The notes: generated by a model not told the origin, from the letters alone. Counted from the stretch's first letter, positions 1 through 7,225 are shown. The stretch: 9,436 bases of DNA from Euryarchaeota archaeon UBA39 (GCA_002503045.1 DAQW01000019.1:5045-14480), one strand, 5' to 3'. Made by a program: numbers and translations.

Positions 1-599
1 GCCAATAACACTCCATGAGCGCCCAACTCTAATGCCATTACAACATCATCACCTGTCTTTACTCCAGCACCACAAAGAACTCGAACATTAGAATTCACTA
101 AACGCACCGCTTCAACAGTCTTTGAAACAATGCCTGGATCGGCAGTAGTGACACTAATGTCTCCTCCAATCAATTCAGGAGGCTCTATAGCAATAAAATC
201 GGGATTAAGAACTGCAAATGATGATGCTTCTTCTACTGTGGCAGCACAAACACAAGTAATGAAATCTTCAGGAAGCATTGCCAATACCGATTTGATATGA
301 TCAAAAGAAACCCTACATTCAGAGTGATTCAAAATCGTTCCATTTGCACCATTGGAAATAGCTGTAGATGGGCACATATGGCCAGTATTAGAACCAAATC
401 CAACAGGGTCTAGATGTTGAGTCCATACACTAAGCCCAGGAACTTTTTGAGTTACAGGATTCAAGTCAAATGCTGAAACAACAGATACCATGCGCACCCC
501 TGCGCGCTGAGCCGCAAAAATAGACTCTGCTAACGAGACTGCTGCACCTGCTTGAGCGGTTTCGTATGTCTTGTGATTAACAACTACTAGGGGCTCCAT
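1..599 (-). CDS. tpiA: Triosephosphate isomerase, archaeal type (3' end cut by window edge)
   Basis: Interconverts dihydroxyacetone phosphate and glyceraldehyde 3-phosphate in the cytoplasm, for glycolysis and gluconeogenesis. My reverse-strand translation is open for 199 codons and continues past the left edge. Visible TIM-barrel landmarks are the N-terminal VVNHKTY with catalytic Lys10, LNHSE with catalytic His92, AIEPPELIGG with catalytic Glu139, and the phosphate-binding CGAGVKTGDD near 176-185. GVLL begins the last phosphate loop just before the edge. Archaeal enzymes are about 220-230 residues, shorter than bacterial ones, so only about 25 residues should be missing. The ATG at 599 is chosen because VVNxKTY normally lies within ten residues of the start and GGGAGG sits 3 bases upstream. 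It diverges from the primase-like gene. All catalytic residues seen are intact, so it is probably functional. Confidence 0.95.
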   Translation of the reverse strand, partial: MEPLVVVNHKTYETAQAGAAVSLAESIFAAQRAGVRMVSVVSAFDLNPVTQKVPGLSVWTQHLDPVGFGSNTGHMCPSTAISNGANGTILNHSECRVSFDHIKSVLAMLPEDFITCVCAATVEEASSFAVLNPDFIAIEPPELIGGDISVTTADPGIVSKTVEAVRLVNSNVRVLCGAGVKTGDDVVMALELGAHGVLL

Positions 600-602
600 G
601 GT

Positions 603-608
603 CCTCCC
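603..608 (-). promoter_or_regulatory. Shine-Dalgarno site of tpiA
   Basis: On the minus strand GGGAGG stands 3 bases before the ATG at 599. The spacing is rather short, but the match to the 3' end of 16S rRNA is good and supports this start codon. I see no convincing archaeal TATA box for either gene in the 79-bp divergent spacer 600-678. Confidence 0.55.
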
Positions 609-667
609 AATGGATTCTACGTTTTGAGAACACCGGCTTGAACGATTAATCCATTTGGTCTCTACCC

Positions 668-673
668 AAAGGA
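668..673 (+). promoter_or_regulatory. Shine-Dalgarno site that decides the primase-like start
   Basis: AAAGGA lies 5 bases before the ATG at 679. A longer reading frame begins at a TTG at 655, but this purine-rich site lies inside that extension and is correctly spaced for the ATG, so 679 is preferred. Confidence 0.55.
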
Positions 674-678
674 CAAGC

Positions 679-1980
679 ATGGGCGAGAGACCTGAGTGGA
701 CGAGTGAGGCGTTAAAACAATTCACTGCTAAGAATTCACCAGATTTCCAATGGTTAGAAAAACCAGGACGGCACCAATTTCGCTGGCGTACTCTAAAAGG
801 TAAATGGATTACTGCAAAACGCCGAATAAAGAATCATGATTCATTTGTTAAGGCCATGAAGAAAGATGCTGCTCTTGATACCTATGTTTCAACCTCCCAA
901 TGGCTTGACCCAATTGATTTACCTAGATTGAATGAACATGAAAAACCAGCACCAATACTACTAGATCATCTCGTAGTTTTCGATATAGACATGGAGCCAT
1001 TCTCGATATCTAATTTAGAAAACGCAAGAAGTGCGGCTGTAGAATTAATTTCATGGATTGCTGAAAATGAATTGGATTTATCATATAGTCATGCAACATT
1101 TTCAGGAAGTAAAGGATTCCATATTTTCTATAGAGACGAAGACAGAGAAAAATTTTCAATACAAAACCCTCGAGAAAGAGAACAAGAAGTAAGAACTCAA
1201 AGAAAGGCATTATTGGAAAGAGTAATCCAAGCTAATCACCCAGTTGACCCCTTAGTTACTGCAGATACAAGGAGAATTATCAGGCTACCTGGAACAATTC
1301 ACGGAAGAACAGGTTGGATATGTTCAATTGTAGAAAAGGAAGAATTAGTTAAGCCACTGAAAGAATGGATTCACCTGATTCCAAAGCATGATCTAGCTGT
1401 TCGAATGCCTAGATGGAATCTAAAATTCCCTAAATTTAATTTAAAGAATAAAAATAAAATCTCAAAAAAAGGTACTTCAGACAAATTTTCAATATATTTA
1501 CAGGTTAGTTCTCAAGTACCAGGAACTCCAGATCGAAATGTCATAATTACTAGAATAAATGGTAATTCTAATCAAATTACTAAAAAAATTGAGAGCGTGA
1601 TCTCTTCATTAGAAAGCAAGAAGATTGGGCCTTGCGCTGTTTGGACAGATCCAGAGGGTGCCCTAATCATGGTTCCTCGAGCAATTCCCAATTCAAATAT
1701 CGTAAAAATAGCAAAGAACATCGGTATTGGTAGATTCGGTTACGCGATTAAGAAAAAGGGTCATTCATGGGTTAGAATGACGCCATTTAGTCTTCAATTA
1801 ATGGATGGTTATCTAGAACCAAGAGGAATTTATGCTATAGATGCAGGCAGACAATGTGGGCATCCTTGGTCAAATGCTCATATTCTTCTAGCTGAGCAAT
1901 TAGGACATGAGTTTACCAATATTAATGGAGACATAGCAGGAAATCCACAAGTAAGTTCGAGAATCGTCCAAATTCGGTGA
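679..1980 (+). CDS. Divergent archaeal/eukaryotic-type primase small-subunit (PriS-like) protein
   Basis: Predicted 433-residue archaeo-eukaryotic primase (AEP) catalytic protein, which would make primers or extend DNA/RNA ends. Motif I is VVFDIDM with metal-binding Asp102 and Asp104. Motif II is FSGSKGFHI (Ser142 to His148). Motif III and the PriS signature are VDPLVTADTRR followed by IIRLPGTIHGRTG, with Asp190, Asp196, Arg202 and His208. All catalytic residues are therefore present. Two things differ from textbook archaeal PriS. The Cys-rich zinc knuckle that normally follows motif I is absent, and motifs II and III are only about 45 residues apart instead of well over 100. After His208 come about 220 residues with no domain I recognise, starting with a Lys/Asn-rich linker (about 245-265). 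It could be this lineage's only PriS or a specialised paralogue; no PriL gene is in the window. An in-frame TTG at 655 would add 8 residues. Confidence 0.8.
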   Translation: MGERPEWTSEALKQFTAKNSPDFQWLEKPGRHQFRWRTLKGKWITAKRRIKNHDSFVKAMKKDAALDTYVSTSQWLDPIDLPRLNEHEKPAPILLDHLVVFDIDMEPFSISNLENARSAAVELISWIAENELDLSYSHATFSGSKGFHIFYRDEDREKFSIQNPREREQEVRTQRKALLERVIQANHPVDPLVTADTRRIIRLPGTIHGRTGWICSIVEKEELVKPLKEWIHLIPKHDLAVRMPRWNLKFPKFNLKNKNKISKKGTSDKFSIYLQVSSQVPGTPDRNVIITRINGNSNQITKKIESVISSLESKKIGPCAVWTDPEGALIMVPRAIPNSNIVKIAKNIGIGRFGYAIKKKGHSWVRMTPFSLQLMDGYLEPRGIYAIDAGRQCGHPWSNAHILLAEQLGHEFTNINGDIAGNPQVSSRIVQIR

Positions 1981-1986
1981 AATATT
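1980..1986 (+). promoter_or_regulatory. Possible TATA box for the structured RNA / DUF3592 transcript
   Basis: AAATATT overlaps the stop codon of the primase-like gene. An archaeal TATA box lies about 25 bases before the transcription start, which would put the start near 2008-2012, where the GC-rich structured island begins. No clear BRE precedes it, and short AT-rich words are common in this genome, so this is a weak prediction. Confidence 0.25.
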
Positions 1987-2010
1987 GATAGACGTGTCAA
2001 ATAACCATTG

Positions 2011-2110
2011 TTCGGCCTCAACGGAGCCTTCGGGCAATGACGAGTAGCCTGCTGCGCAGGCTGGGTTACCTGAACCCAAACGCATCGGCGCGAGAGGCCC
2101 GCGCCGATGC
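2011..2110 (+). ncRNA. Putative structured RNA (unknown class) or structured 5' leader
   Basis: A 100-base island with 66 G/C (counted by hand) inside AT-rich flanks. Four consecutive hairpins can be read. GCC-TTCG-GGC (2026-2035) has a C(UUCG)G tetraloop. AGCCTGC/GCAGGCT (2046-2052 with 2056-2062) has 7 pairs. TGGGTT/AACCCA (2062-2067 with 2073-2078) has 6 pairs. GCATCGGCGCG/CGCGCCGATGC (2082-2092 with 2100-2110) has 11 perfect pairs around a 7-base loop. That loop contains GAGGCC (2094-2099), the exact complement of GGCCTC at 2014-2019, so a pseudoknot or an alternative pairing is possible. The UUCG loop forms only on the plus strand, which favours that orientation. It does not match the tRNA, 5S, SRP, RNase P or C/D-box patterns I know. 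It may be a free small RNA or a leader controlling the gene at 2131. Confidence 0.55.
2082..2110 (+). repeat. Perfect 11-bp inverted repeat (hairpin) ahead of the DUF3592 gene
   Basis: The arms 2082-2092 and 2100-2110 are exact reverse complements around a 7-base loop (AGAGGCC). The 3' arm contains an ATG at 2107 that is in frame with the next gene, so folding would bury that possible start. No T-run follows, so it does not look like a bacterial intrinsic terminator. Confidence 0.75.
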
Positions 2111-2130
2111 AATCTAAAGATGTGGCAATA

Positions 2131-3279
2131 ATGTCGGATAATGACGAAGAAATGCCAATTTGGATTCATTGGCCAGGAGCAATTATTACAACGATTGTTG
2201 GATGCATTTTCATTATAATAATTTCAACCAGCACTATCAAGCAATTGTCTACATCAGAATGGGCTACTACAACTGGAATTATCGATGACTACGATTTCTT
2301 CTGCAATTATGATGGAGAAGGGGACTGTGTACTAGAGGAAGATATCGTATACACATACACCATAGAAGGGATAAATTACACAAATGATGATACCAACATT
2401 GGATGGACTAAGATCGAATTCCAATGGTATATGAGTCTCGGATTAACCAACGGGGTAACATTCGAAGACGGTGATGAAATCGTTGTTTATTACGACCCAT
2501 ATGATCCACAAAAATCGGTTCTAATACCTGGAGAGGATGGAATCGACATTTTTGATTATGTAGTGGTAGTTCTTGCCCTTATAATTCCGTTAATTTCTCT
2601 AATTACTGCTAGAAGGAAAGGAACAATTTCTGATGCAATAAATGAATTCAAAGGAATGGCTCAAACTGCTAAAGAGATGCAAAGAAAAATGGAAGAATCA
2701 GGCATTGGGATGATGGGTGGAGGACAAATTCACGCTTCTCATTATGATTCTGCGAGTAATAGTGAATATGGAATTAGTCCGTCAAGAATGAGAGGATATA
2801 AATCAGCCATTGCATACTTATCACTAAACGATAGTATGAATGAAAATACTGTGAAGGCGTTGGTTCAATCTAACTTTGGGATTAGTGAAAACGATGCAAG
2901 AAAATTTGTTGAATCCCCCTATGTGAAGTCGATTTTATTCTCAAATTCTCCTGAGAATGGTGGACGAATTACACCTTATATCTCTCCAACACCATCATCT
3001 GAACCTAGACCTGAAAATTTGATTGGAGAAGACGATAACGCTTCTCAAGAACTTCAAAGTCAATTAATATCTAACTTCCAAGATGCCTTTCAAGAGGCAA
3101 TTGAAGATCAAGTAAATTCGGAACGTTCAACAATTTCAAATAATCCTAATTCGGAGAAATGTTCTCATCCAAACTGTAACAATGAGGTCGCATTCTATTC
3201 ATTTCAATGCTTTAGTTGTAGGAAGAAGTTCTGTGATGAACATAAAGGGACATCGATCCATTGTGCAGATTGCAGTTAA
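2131..3279 (+). CDS. Two-pass membrane protein: DUF3592-like domain plus C-terminal AN1-like zinc finger
   Basis: 382 residues, function unknown. An acidic N-terminus is followed by membrane segment 1 (about 15-34). Next comes a domain of about 105 residues resembling DUF3592: a W-x-T-x-G-I strand, YTYTIEGINY, then EIVVYYDPYDP (Tyr120-Tyr121-Asp122-Pro123) and a short S-V-L-I-P-G stretch. Membrane segment 2 is about 141-160 and ends in ARRK, which suggests a cytoplasmic C-terminal side. Cys58 and Cys66 in the outer domain could form a disulfide. A helical, Met/Lys-rich stretch and a Ser/Pro-rich linker lead to residues 344-381, where Cys/His spacing is C-x4-C-x10-C-x2-C-x4-C-x2-H-x5-H-C-x2-C, close to an AN1-type zinc finger. 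An in-frame ATG at 2107 would add 8 residues but lies in the arm of the 2082-2110 hairpin, so 2131 is preferred. No strong Shine-Dalgarno site is seen. The finger suggests protein binding at the inner membrane face, which is inference. Confidence 0.8.
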   Translation: MSDNDEEMPIWIHWPGAIITTIVGCIFIIIISTSTIKQLSTSEWATTTGIIDDYDFFCNYDGEGDCVLEEDIVYTYTIEGINYTNDDTNIGWTKIEFQWYMSLGLTNGVTFEDGDEIVVYYDPYDPQKSVLIPGEDGIDIFDYVVVVLALIIPLISLITARRKGTISDAINEFKGMAQTAKEMQRKMEESGIGMMGGGQIHASHYDSASNSEYGISPSRMRGYKSAIAYLSLNDSMNENTVKALVQSNFGISENDARKFVESPYVKSILFSNSPENGGRITPYISPTPSSEPRPENLIGEDDNASQELQSQLISNFQDAFQEAIEDQVNSERSTISNNPNSEKCSHPNCNNEVAFYSFQCFSCRKKFCDEHKGTSIHCADCS

Positions 3280-3287
3280 GAAAACCA

Positions 3288-6086
3288 TCAGATGAAAACA
3301 TTTTTTTCGTTTTTCGACCAACTTGGAGACATACCTGATAATTTCGCCTCCTCAATCATTTCCTTACCGGCTTGGCTATGACCATACATCAATTCACCAG
3401 GACTTACACGCATATTCCAATATATTTCAAAAATTTCAGCACGGATTCTTGGCCGGCAAAAAATCTTGGGAACTGCATGCAACATAACAGGTTGAATTCG
3501 TTCTTTTACTCCTTCTTTTGGATCAAACCACCAAGGGAAATATCGAGACAGGAATGTTTCGATCAAGATGGAATCAAGGTATTTAGAAGATCTTGGAATT
3601 ACATATCTTGGTTTTTTATCAAGTGGGCCCAAAACTTCAGCCAAAGCATTACAAAATATCTCTGACTGTTCTTCATTACAACCTTCAAGATGAACCCTCA
3701 TCCATCCTCCCTTTCTTTCTCCTCCTTTCATAGAAGTATCAGCAGGAAGAATTTCCAACTTAATCATAGTTTCAAGAATTACAGATGCAATCGCCTCAAT
3801 CAACGAACCGTCAGTCCATTTTGTCGGACCAGTTAATGGCCATTCATCATCACCTCCACCTTCTGGCTTCAATTCAATAGCAGATCTTGGAACTGCATCA
3901 AATGGCTCTCCAATCTTCCAAAGTCCTCTTACTTTGATACGATCTCTTGATCGATCCAGCATGTCTCTGTTGAAAACTGCCATTCCTTCGCTAATGGCTT
4001 CATCAGGAACTTCAGTAAATGCTGGATGAACATGGCCTACACCTTTCTCAATTGCGGAATCATCACAAACTCCATACAAATGCTTGTGCTTCTTCTTAAA
4101 TCGATCATAATCATCAAAACCTTTAGCAAACTCTTCAGCGACACAAATAATATCCCAATTATTAGCGACTTTTTCTGGCCATTCACTATCAAGTCTTACT
4201 GATCTTCCTCTCAATTGATTGATGCTCATTTCAGTAGTTACTGAAGTTAGATCAACCAATACATTGATTCTTGATGCATCCCAACCCTCCCCCAATAAAC
4301 CACGAGTTCCAACAATACAGTTTGTTACTCCTCTCTGAAATAATTCGGTTATCATTTCAATGTAGTTTCTTGGCACCCAATCCTTGCCTGAACCTCTAAT
4401 ATCGTGATATGGGCCTTCAATTACATCTATCAATTCAATCTTCAATCCTTTTTCTGTAATCCAAGAACGACATTCTGTTATGAATTCGTCAACAAGGTCA
4501 TCATCAACAAGAACAGTGCTCCCTGTCATCAATATCGGATTTAGATAATCTGTTGCCTCGTCTTGCACTATCGATCTAAATGCAGCTACTGCACCTCCAG
4601 CTTCTGAATCAAGAACTCCTTCGACAACTGCCATTGATGATGTCTTCTCAAAATCGGTAACAACAACTGCCCGAATCATTGGCCCAAGAGCTTGCATTTC
4701 ACTACGAAGGATGTTTAACAAAGCCTCTAATTTAGCCTCAGAATAAGCCATAATTCGTCCAACAGGTGATGCCGAAGGGCGAACTCCTGTCTCTGTAATC
4801 TGCCTACCTAGAAGTCTGAATCTAGAAACAGCTTCTTTAGCCAAATCATGATCTTTAGGACTCTTAGAAAGCCGTAAACCTCTACGAACATAACGCTCGA
4901 CCATTGTCGTGTACATCTCTAGATCAGGTACTTCTTCTGCTCTAATTGCTTCAGTAATTTGGGGTACTCCTTCAGGAAGCGAGTAACCTGTATCCTCAAG
5001 ATGTCTCCTCGCTGTATTGAGGAATCTGTTTCCTGAAGAATCATCGGGAACTGTCGGCCATCCTTTGAAGTCTACTCCTGCAACTTCTTTTGGCCGTTTT
5101 ACACCCTGTAATAGCCATTCATTCATTGGAGGAATTCTATCTGAATCTTCAGAATCTCGTTCAGATTGTAATAATTCTAAAAGTTCCTTAAATTCTTGAT
5201 CAACCTGTGAAATATACTTCATTTCTTTAGCAGTAGGTCTAACAAACTGAACCAAGTCTTGATACGGAGCAAGATTAGAATCCCGAACTAAAGCTGGAAT
5301 TGGAACTTGATAATCAACTTCGCCCAATAATGATAGGTATCTATCCCTTGATTCCAACTCAGCCTGATCGGGTGGCGTGGCAGTTAAACCTAGAATCACA
5401 GGATCTCCAAAAAAATCCTTTAATGTAGTCAAAATATTGCCCCAATGATGCAATAAATGATGGCATTCATCAAGAATAATTAATCCAACACCGGCTTTTT
5501 GTAATCTCTTTACATGTCCCTTGGAAGCAGAGTGTAATTCCCAAAGTGGATCATTCATCGATTCAGTTAATTCCCTTGCCTTTTTTCTATAGACTGACAT
5601 CCTGTTAGCAAAATATTCAGGATTTCTTTCACATAATCCATTTTGCCAAGACTCAGCAGAAGCAAAGTCATTCGCTTCACCATCTTCAATTAATTTCTCT
5701 GCCCACAATTCTCGTGCATGAATGTCAATTTCCTGATTTCCACGAATGGGCATTGTTAGAGATTGATATGTAAGTGATGTAAGTAATCCGGGTCGGCGAG
5801 GGTCAGTACTAATTTGTTCATCTTTACCATCAAGATCGAATAAAGAGGTTCTTGCTGCCCATTGAGCCTGAATTGCTGAATTAGGGGAAAGTACCAATGT
5901 CCTCTCTCTAATCATGTCTGACCAAACATACAGCCCCAAAACTGTCTTGCCAGAACCAGGAGGTGCAACTATGTGGAGCCGCTTACTTCCTTTGTCCAAT
6001 TCCTCTTTAATCACTGAAGACGCAGCAACTTGAGAAGGACGAAGAGTTCCTGCAAAGTGGATATTACCAAATGACGGGTCTCCCAT
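3288..6086 (-). CDS. Superfamily II DEAD/DEAH-type helicase, 932 residues
   Basis: ATP-dependent nucleic-acid helicase or translocase; substrate unknown. The first RecA domain has LRPSQ (Q-motif-like, 15-19), Walker A APPGSGKT (41-48), the Walker B box DECH (206-209) and TATP (235-238). The second has GTRGLLGEGWDAS (593-605, motif V) and QLRGRSVRLD (624-633, motif VI with arginine fingers Arg628 and Arg631). About 350 residues separate TATP from motif V, so a large, mostly helical insertion splits the two domains. A C-terminal region (about 740-910) has VMLHAVPKIFCRPRIRAE, which I recall from long actinobacterial helicases of unknown role that share the RGRSxRLD...NWD core, so transfer between domains is possible. 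The start at 6086 is supported because the next Met lies after Walker A. No clear Shine-Dalgarno site precedes it. It lies 40 bp downstream of the nucleotidyltransferase gene and ends 8 bp from the convergent DUF3592 gene. No nuclease or methylase domain is visible. Confidence 0.9.
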   Translation of the reverse strand: MGDPSFGNIHFAGTLRPSQVAASSVIKEELDKGSKRLHIVAPPGSGKTVLGLYVWSDMIRERTLVLSPNSAIQAQWAARTSLFDLDGKDEQISTDPRRPGLLTSLTYQSLTMPIRGNQEIDIHARELWAEKLIEDGEANDFASAESWQNGLCERNPEYFANRMSVYRKKARELTESMNDPLWELHSASKGHVKRLQKAGVGLIILDECHHLLHHWGNILTTLKDFFGDPVILGLTATPPDQAELESRDRYLSLLGEVDYQVPIPALVRDSNLAPYQDLVQFVRPTAKEMKYISQVDQEFKELLELLQSERDSEDSDRIPPMNEWLLQGVKRPKEVAGVDFKGWPTVPDDSSGNRFLNTARRHLEDTGYSLPEGVPQITEAIRAEEVPDLEMYTTMVERYVRRGLRLSKSPKDHDLAKEAVSRFRLLGRQITETGVRPSASPVGRIMAYSEAKLEALLNILRSEMQALGPMIRAVVVTDFEKTSSMAVVEGVLDSEAGGAVAAFRSIVQDEATDYLNPILMTGSTVLVDDDLVDEFITECRSWITEKGLKIELIDVIEGPYHDIRGSGKDWVPRNYIEMITELFQRGVTNCIVGTRGLLGEGWDASRINVLVDLTSVTTEMSINQLRGRSVRLDSEWPEKVANNWDIICVAEEFAKGFDDYDRFKKKHKHLYGVCDDSAIEKGVGHVHPAFTEVPDEAISEGMAVFNRDMLDRSRDRIKVRGLWKIGEPFDAVPRSAIELKPEGGGDDEWPLTGPTKWTDGSLIEAIASVILETMIKLEILPADTSMKGGERKGGWMRVHLEGCNEEQSEIFCNALAEVLGPLDKKPRYVIPRSSKYLDSILIETFLSRYFPWWFDPKEGVKERIQPVMLHAVPKIFCRPRIRAEIFEIYWNMRVSPGELMYGHSQAGKEMIEEAKLSGMSPSWSKNEKNVFI
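3301..3314 (+). terminator. Possible oligo-T terminator of the DUF3592 gene
   Basis: Seven T, then CG, then five T begin 21 bases after the plus-strand stop codon and lie inside the 3' end of the convergent helicase gene. Archaeal RNA polymerase often terminates at such T-rich tracts without a hairpin. The same bases encode Lys/Asn codons of the helicase, so the tract may simply be coding. Confidence 0.3.
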
Positions 6087-6126
6087 GTACTAACGATGAA
6101 AAACTGACATAAGTGAGTGTCGATGA

Positions 6127-7188
6127 TTATTCTTGAGGGAAACGTCCACCTTTTTGCATGTGCCCTGATGGTATTTCAACATCAAAATCAACTACTACAT
6201 CGGAAATTTCAACATTAGAACCTATCACTGTATTTGCTCCAATCATACAACCATCTAAATTCGAATCAGGACCTACTATACATTTTTCCAAAATTGCAGA
6301 ATTAGAAATTTTAGCAGTATTATGTATCGAAACATCCTTTCCAATTGATGAACCAGTTACATTTTCACCAATCTTGGAACAAGTCCAATTATTTCTATCA
6401 ATAATTCCAGAATGATGTCTTGCATTAGAAATTGATGTTTGAACTGCCTCAATATACGAAGGAGGAGTTCCAGCATCGACAAACCAACCATCAAATGGAA
6501 AACCACTCAACAAACCATCTTCTGCGACCTTGGGATAAACATCTCTCTCAATGCTAAATGCACCTTCAGGCATTCTATCAAACAATTCCGGCTCGATTAG
6601 ATATGTTCCTGCATTAATTAGATTTGAGAAAGCATCCTCTTTAGGGGGTTTCTCTTGAAAACGACGAATCAAACAACTGGATTGATCAAAATCTGCGACC
6701 CCATATCTTGACGGATCATCAACTTCCCACAGAGAAATAGTTGCTATAGATCCACTATTTCGATGTTGTATCAACATTTCTTCAACAGCTAAGCTAGTTA
6801 GAAGGTCGCCATTAATTACACAAAAAGTACCTCCTGACAAATATTCTCTACAATTTGCTATAGCTCCACCCGTTCCAAGAGGTTCTGTTTCTTCTACAAT
6901 CAATACTTCATAGGGCAAATCAAGAGAAGAAAAATGTGACCTCATCTGCTCAATTCCATAACCTGCAGCGATTATTACTCTATCCACTAAATCCTTTGGA
7001 AGAACATCTACCACATGTTGAATCATAGCCCTATCCAAAATAGGAACCAATGGTTTAGGCATGTGAAGGGTCCAAGGACGCAAACGTGTGCCAAATCCTC
7101 CGGCTAGAACCACCACGTCCATGTGTCTCGGAGAAGGCCATCTCTCATGTGTATTCTCCCTAAATTCATACTTTTCATTCTCGGTCAT
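6127..7188 (-). CDS. Sugar-phosphate nucleotidyltransferase (NDP-sugar pyrophosphorylase) with left-handed beta-helix tail
   Basis: Joins a sugar 1-phosphate to a nucleotide from NTP, releasing pyrophosphate, to supply activated sugars for glycan or glycolipid synthesis in the cytoplasm. The nucleotide-binding signature LAGGFGTRLRPWT followed by MPKPLVPI (28-50, Lys45) opens a Rossmann-like domain. PLGTGGA (about 103-109) binds the base, VINGDLL carries the metal-binding Asp128, and FVDAGTPPSY holds Asp238. Residues about 265-345 show hexapeptide-type repeats (IGENV, IGKDV, IGANTVIGSNV) forming a left-handed beta-helix. The layout fits mannose-1-phosphate guanylyltransferase or glucose-1-phosphate uridylyl/thymidylyltransferase; the sugar and base cannot be fixed from sequence alone. 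The catalytic domain really begins at Met23 (position 7122), so 7122 is an alternative start giving 331 residues. Neither start has a clear Shine-Dalgarno site. It may be co-transcribed with the helicase and diverges from sucC. Confidence 0.88.
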   Translation of the reverse strand: MTENEKYEFRENTHERWPSPRHMDVVVLAGGFGTRLRPWTLHMPKPLVPILDRAMIQHVVDVLPKDLVDRVIIAAGYGIEQMRSHFSSLDLPYEVLIVEETEPLGTGGAIANCREYLSGGTFCVINGDLLTSLAVEEMLIQHRNSGSIATISLWEVDDPSRYGVADFDQSSCLIRRFQEKPPKEDAFSNLINAGTYLIEPELFDRMPEGAFSIERDVYPKVAEDGLLSGFPFDGWFVDAGTPPSYIEAVQTSISNARHHSGIIDRNNWTCSKIGENVTGSSIGKDVSIHNTAKISNSAILEKCIVGPDSNLDGCMIGANTVIGSNVEISDVVVDFDVEIPSGHMQKGGRFPQE

Positions 7189-7211
7189 GGTTAAGGACGT
7201 GTTTCAGCAGA

Positions 7212-7225
7212 GGGGGGGGTGAGGG
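7212..7225 (+). promoter_or_regulatory. G8 tract and Shine-Dalgarno region of sucC
   Basis: Eight G (7212-7219) run into GGTGA (7218-7222), which pairs with the 3' end of 16S rRNA and lies about 9 bases before the sucC ATG at 7232. The 43-bp divergent spacer 7189-7231 has no obvious TATA box. A weak AT-rich patch (7160-7170) inside the divergent gene could serve sucC. Confidence 0.45.

Noticed and set aside
655..678. TTG start adding 8 residues to the primase-like protein
   Set aside because: An AAAGGA ribosome-binding site lies inside this segment and is correctly spaced for the ATG at 679.
1010..1210. Minus-strand Leu/Phe-rich reading frame of 66 codons
   Set aside because: Antisense shadow of the catalytic core of the primase-like gene; hydrophobicity comes from the reverse of AT-rich Lys/Glu codons.
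2036..2073. C/D-box guide RNA: ATGACGA resembling box C and CTGA resembling box D
   Set aside because: The C-box match is imperfect, the space between the boxes is filled by stable hairpins, and no D'/C' pair is seen.
2046..2110. tRNA-like fold, suggested by the GGGTT/AACCC stem
   Set aside because: The loop has 5 bases and lacks the TTCRANT T-loop; no acceptor stem or anticodon arm can be placed.
1900..2169. Minus-strand reading frame of 89 codons
   Set aside because: It crosses two genes and the structured island antisense, with no ribosome-binding site or recognisable domain.
3372..3665. Plus-strand reading frame of 97 codons
   Set aside because: Antisense to the conserved C-terminal region of the helicase, no Shine-Dalgarno site, no domain.
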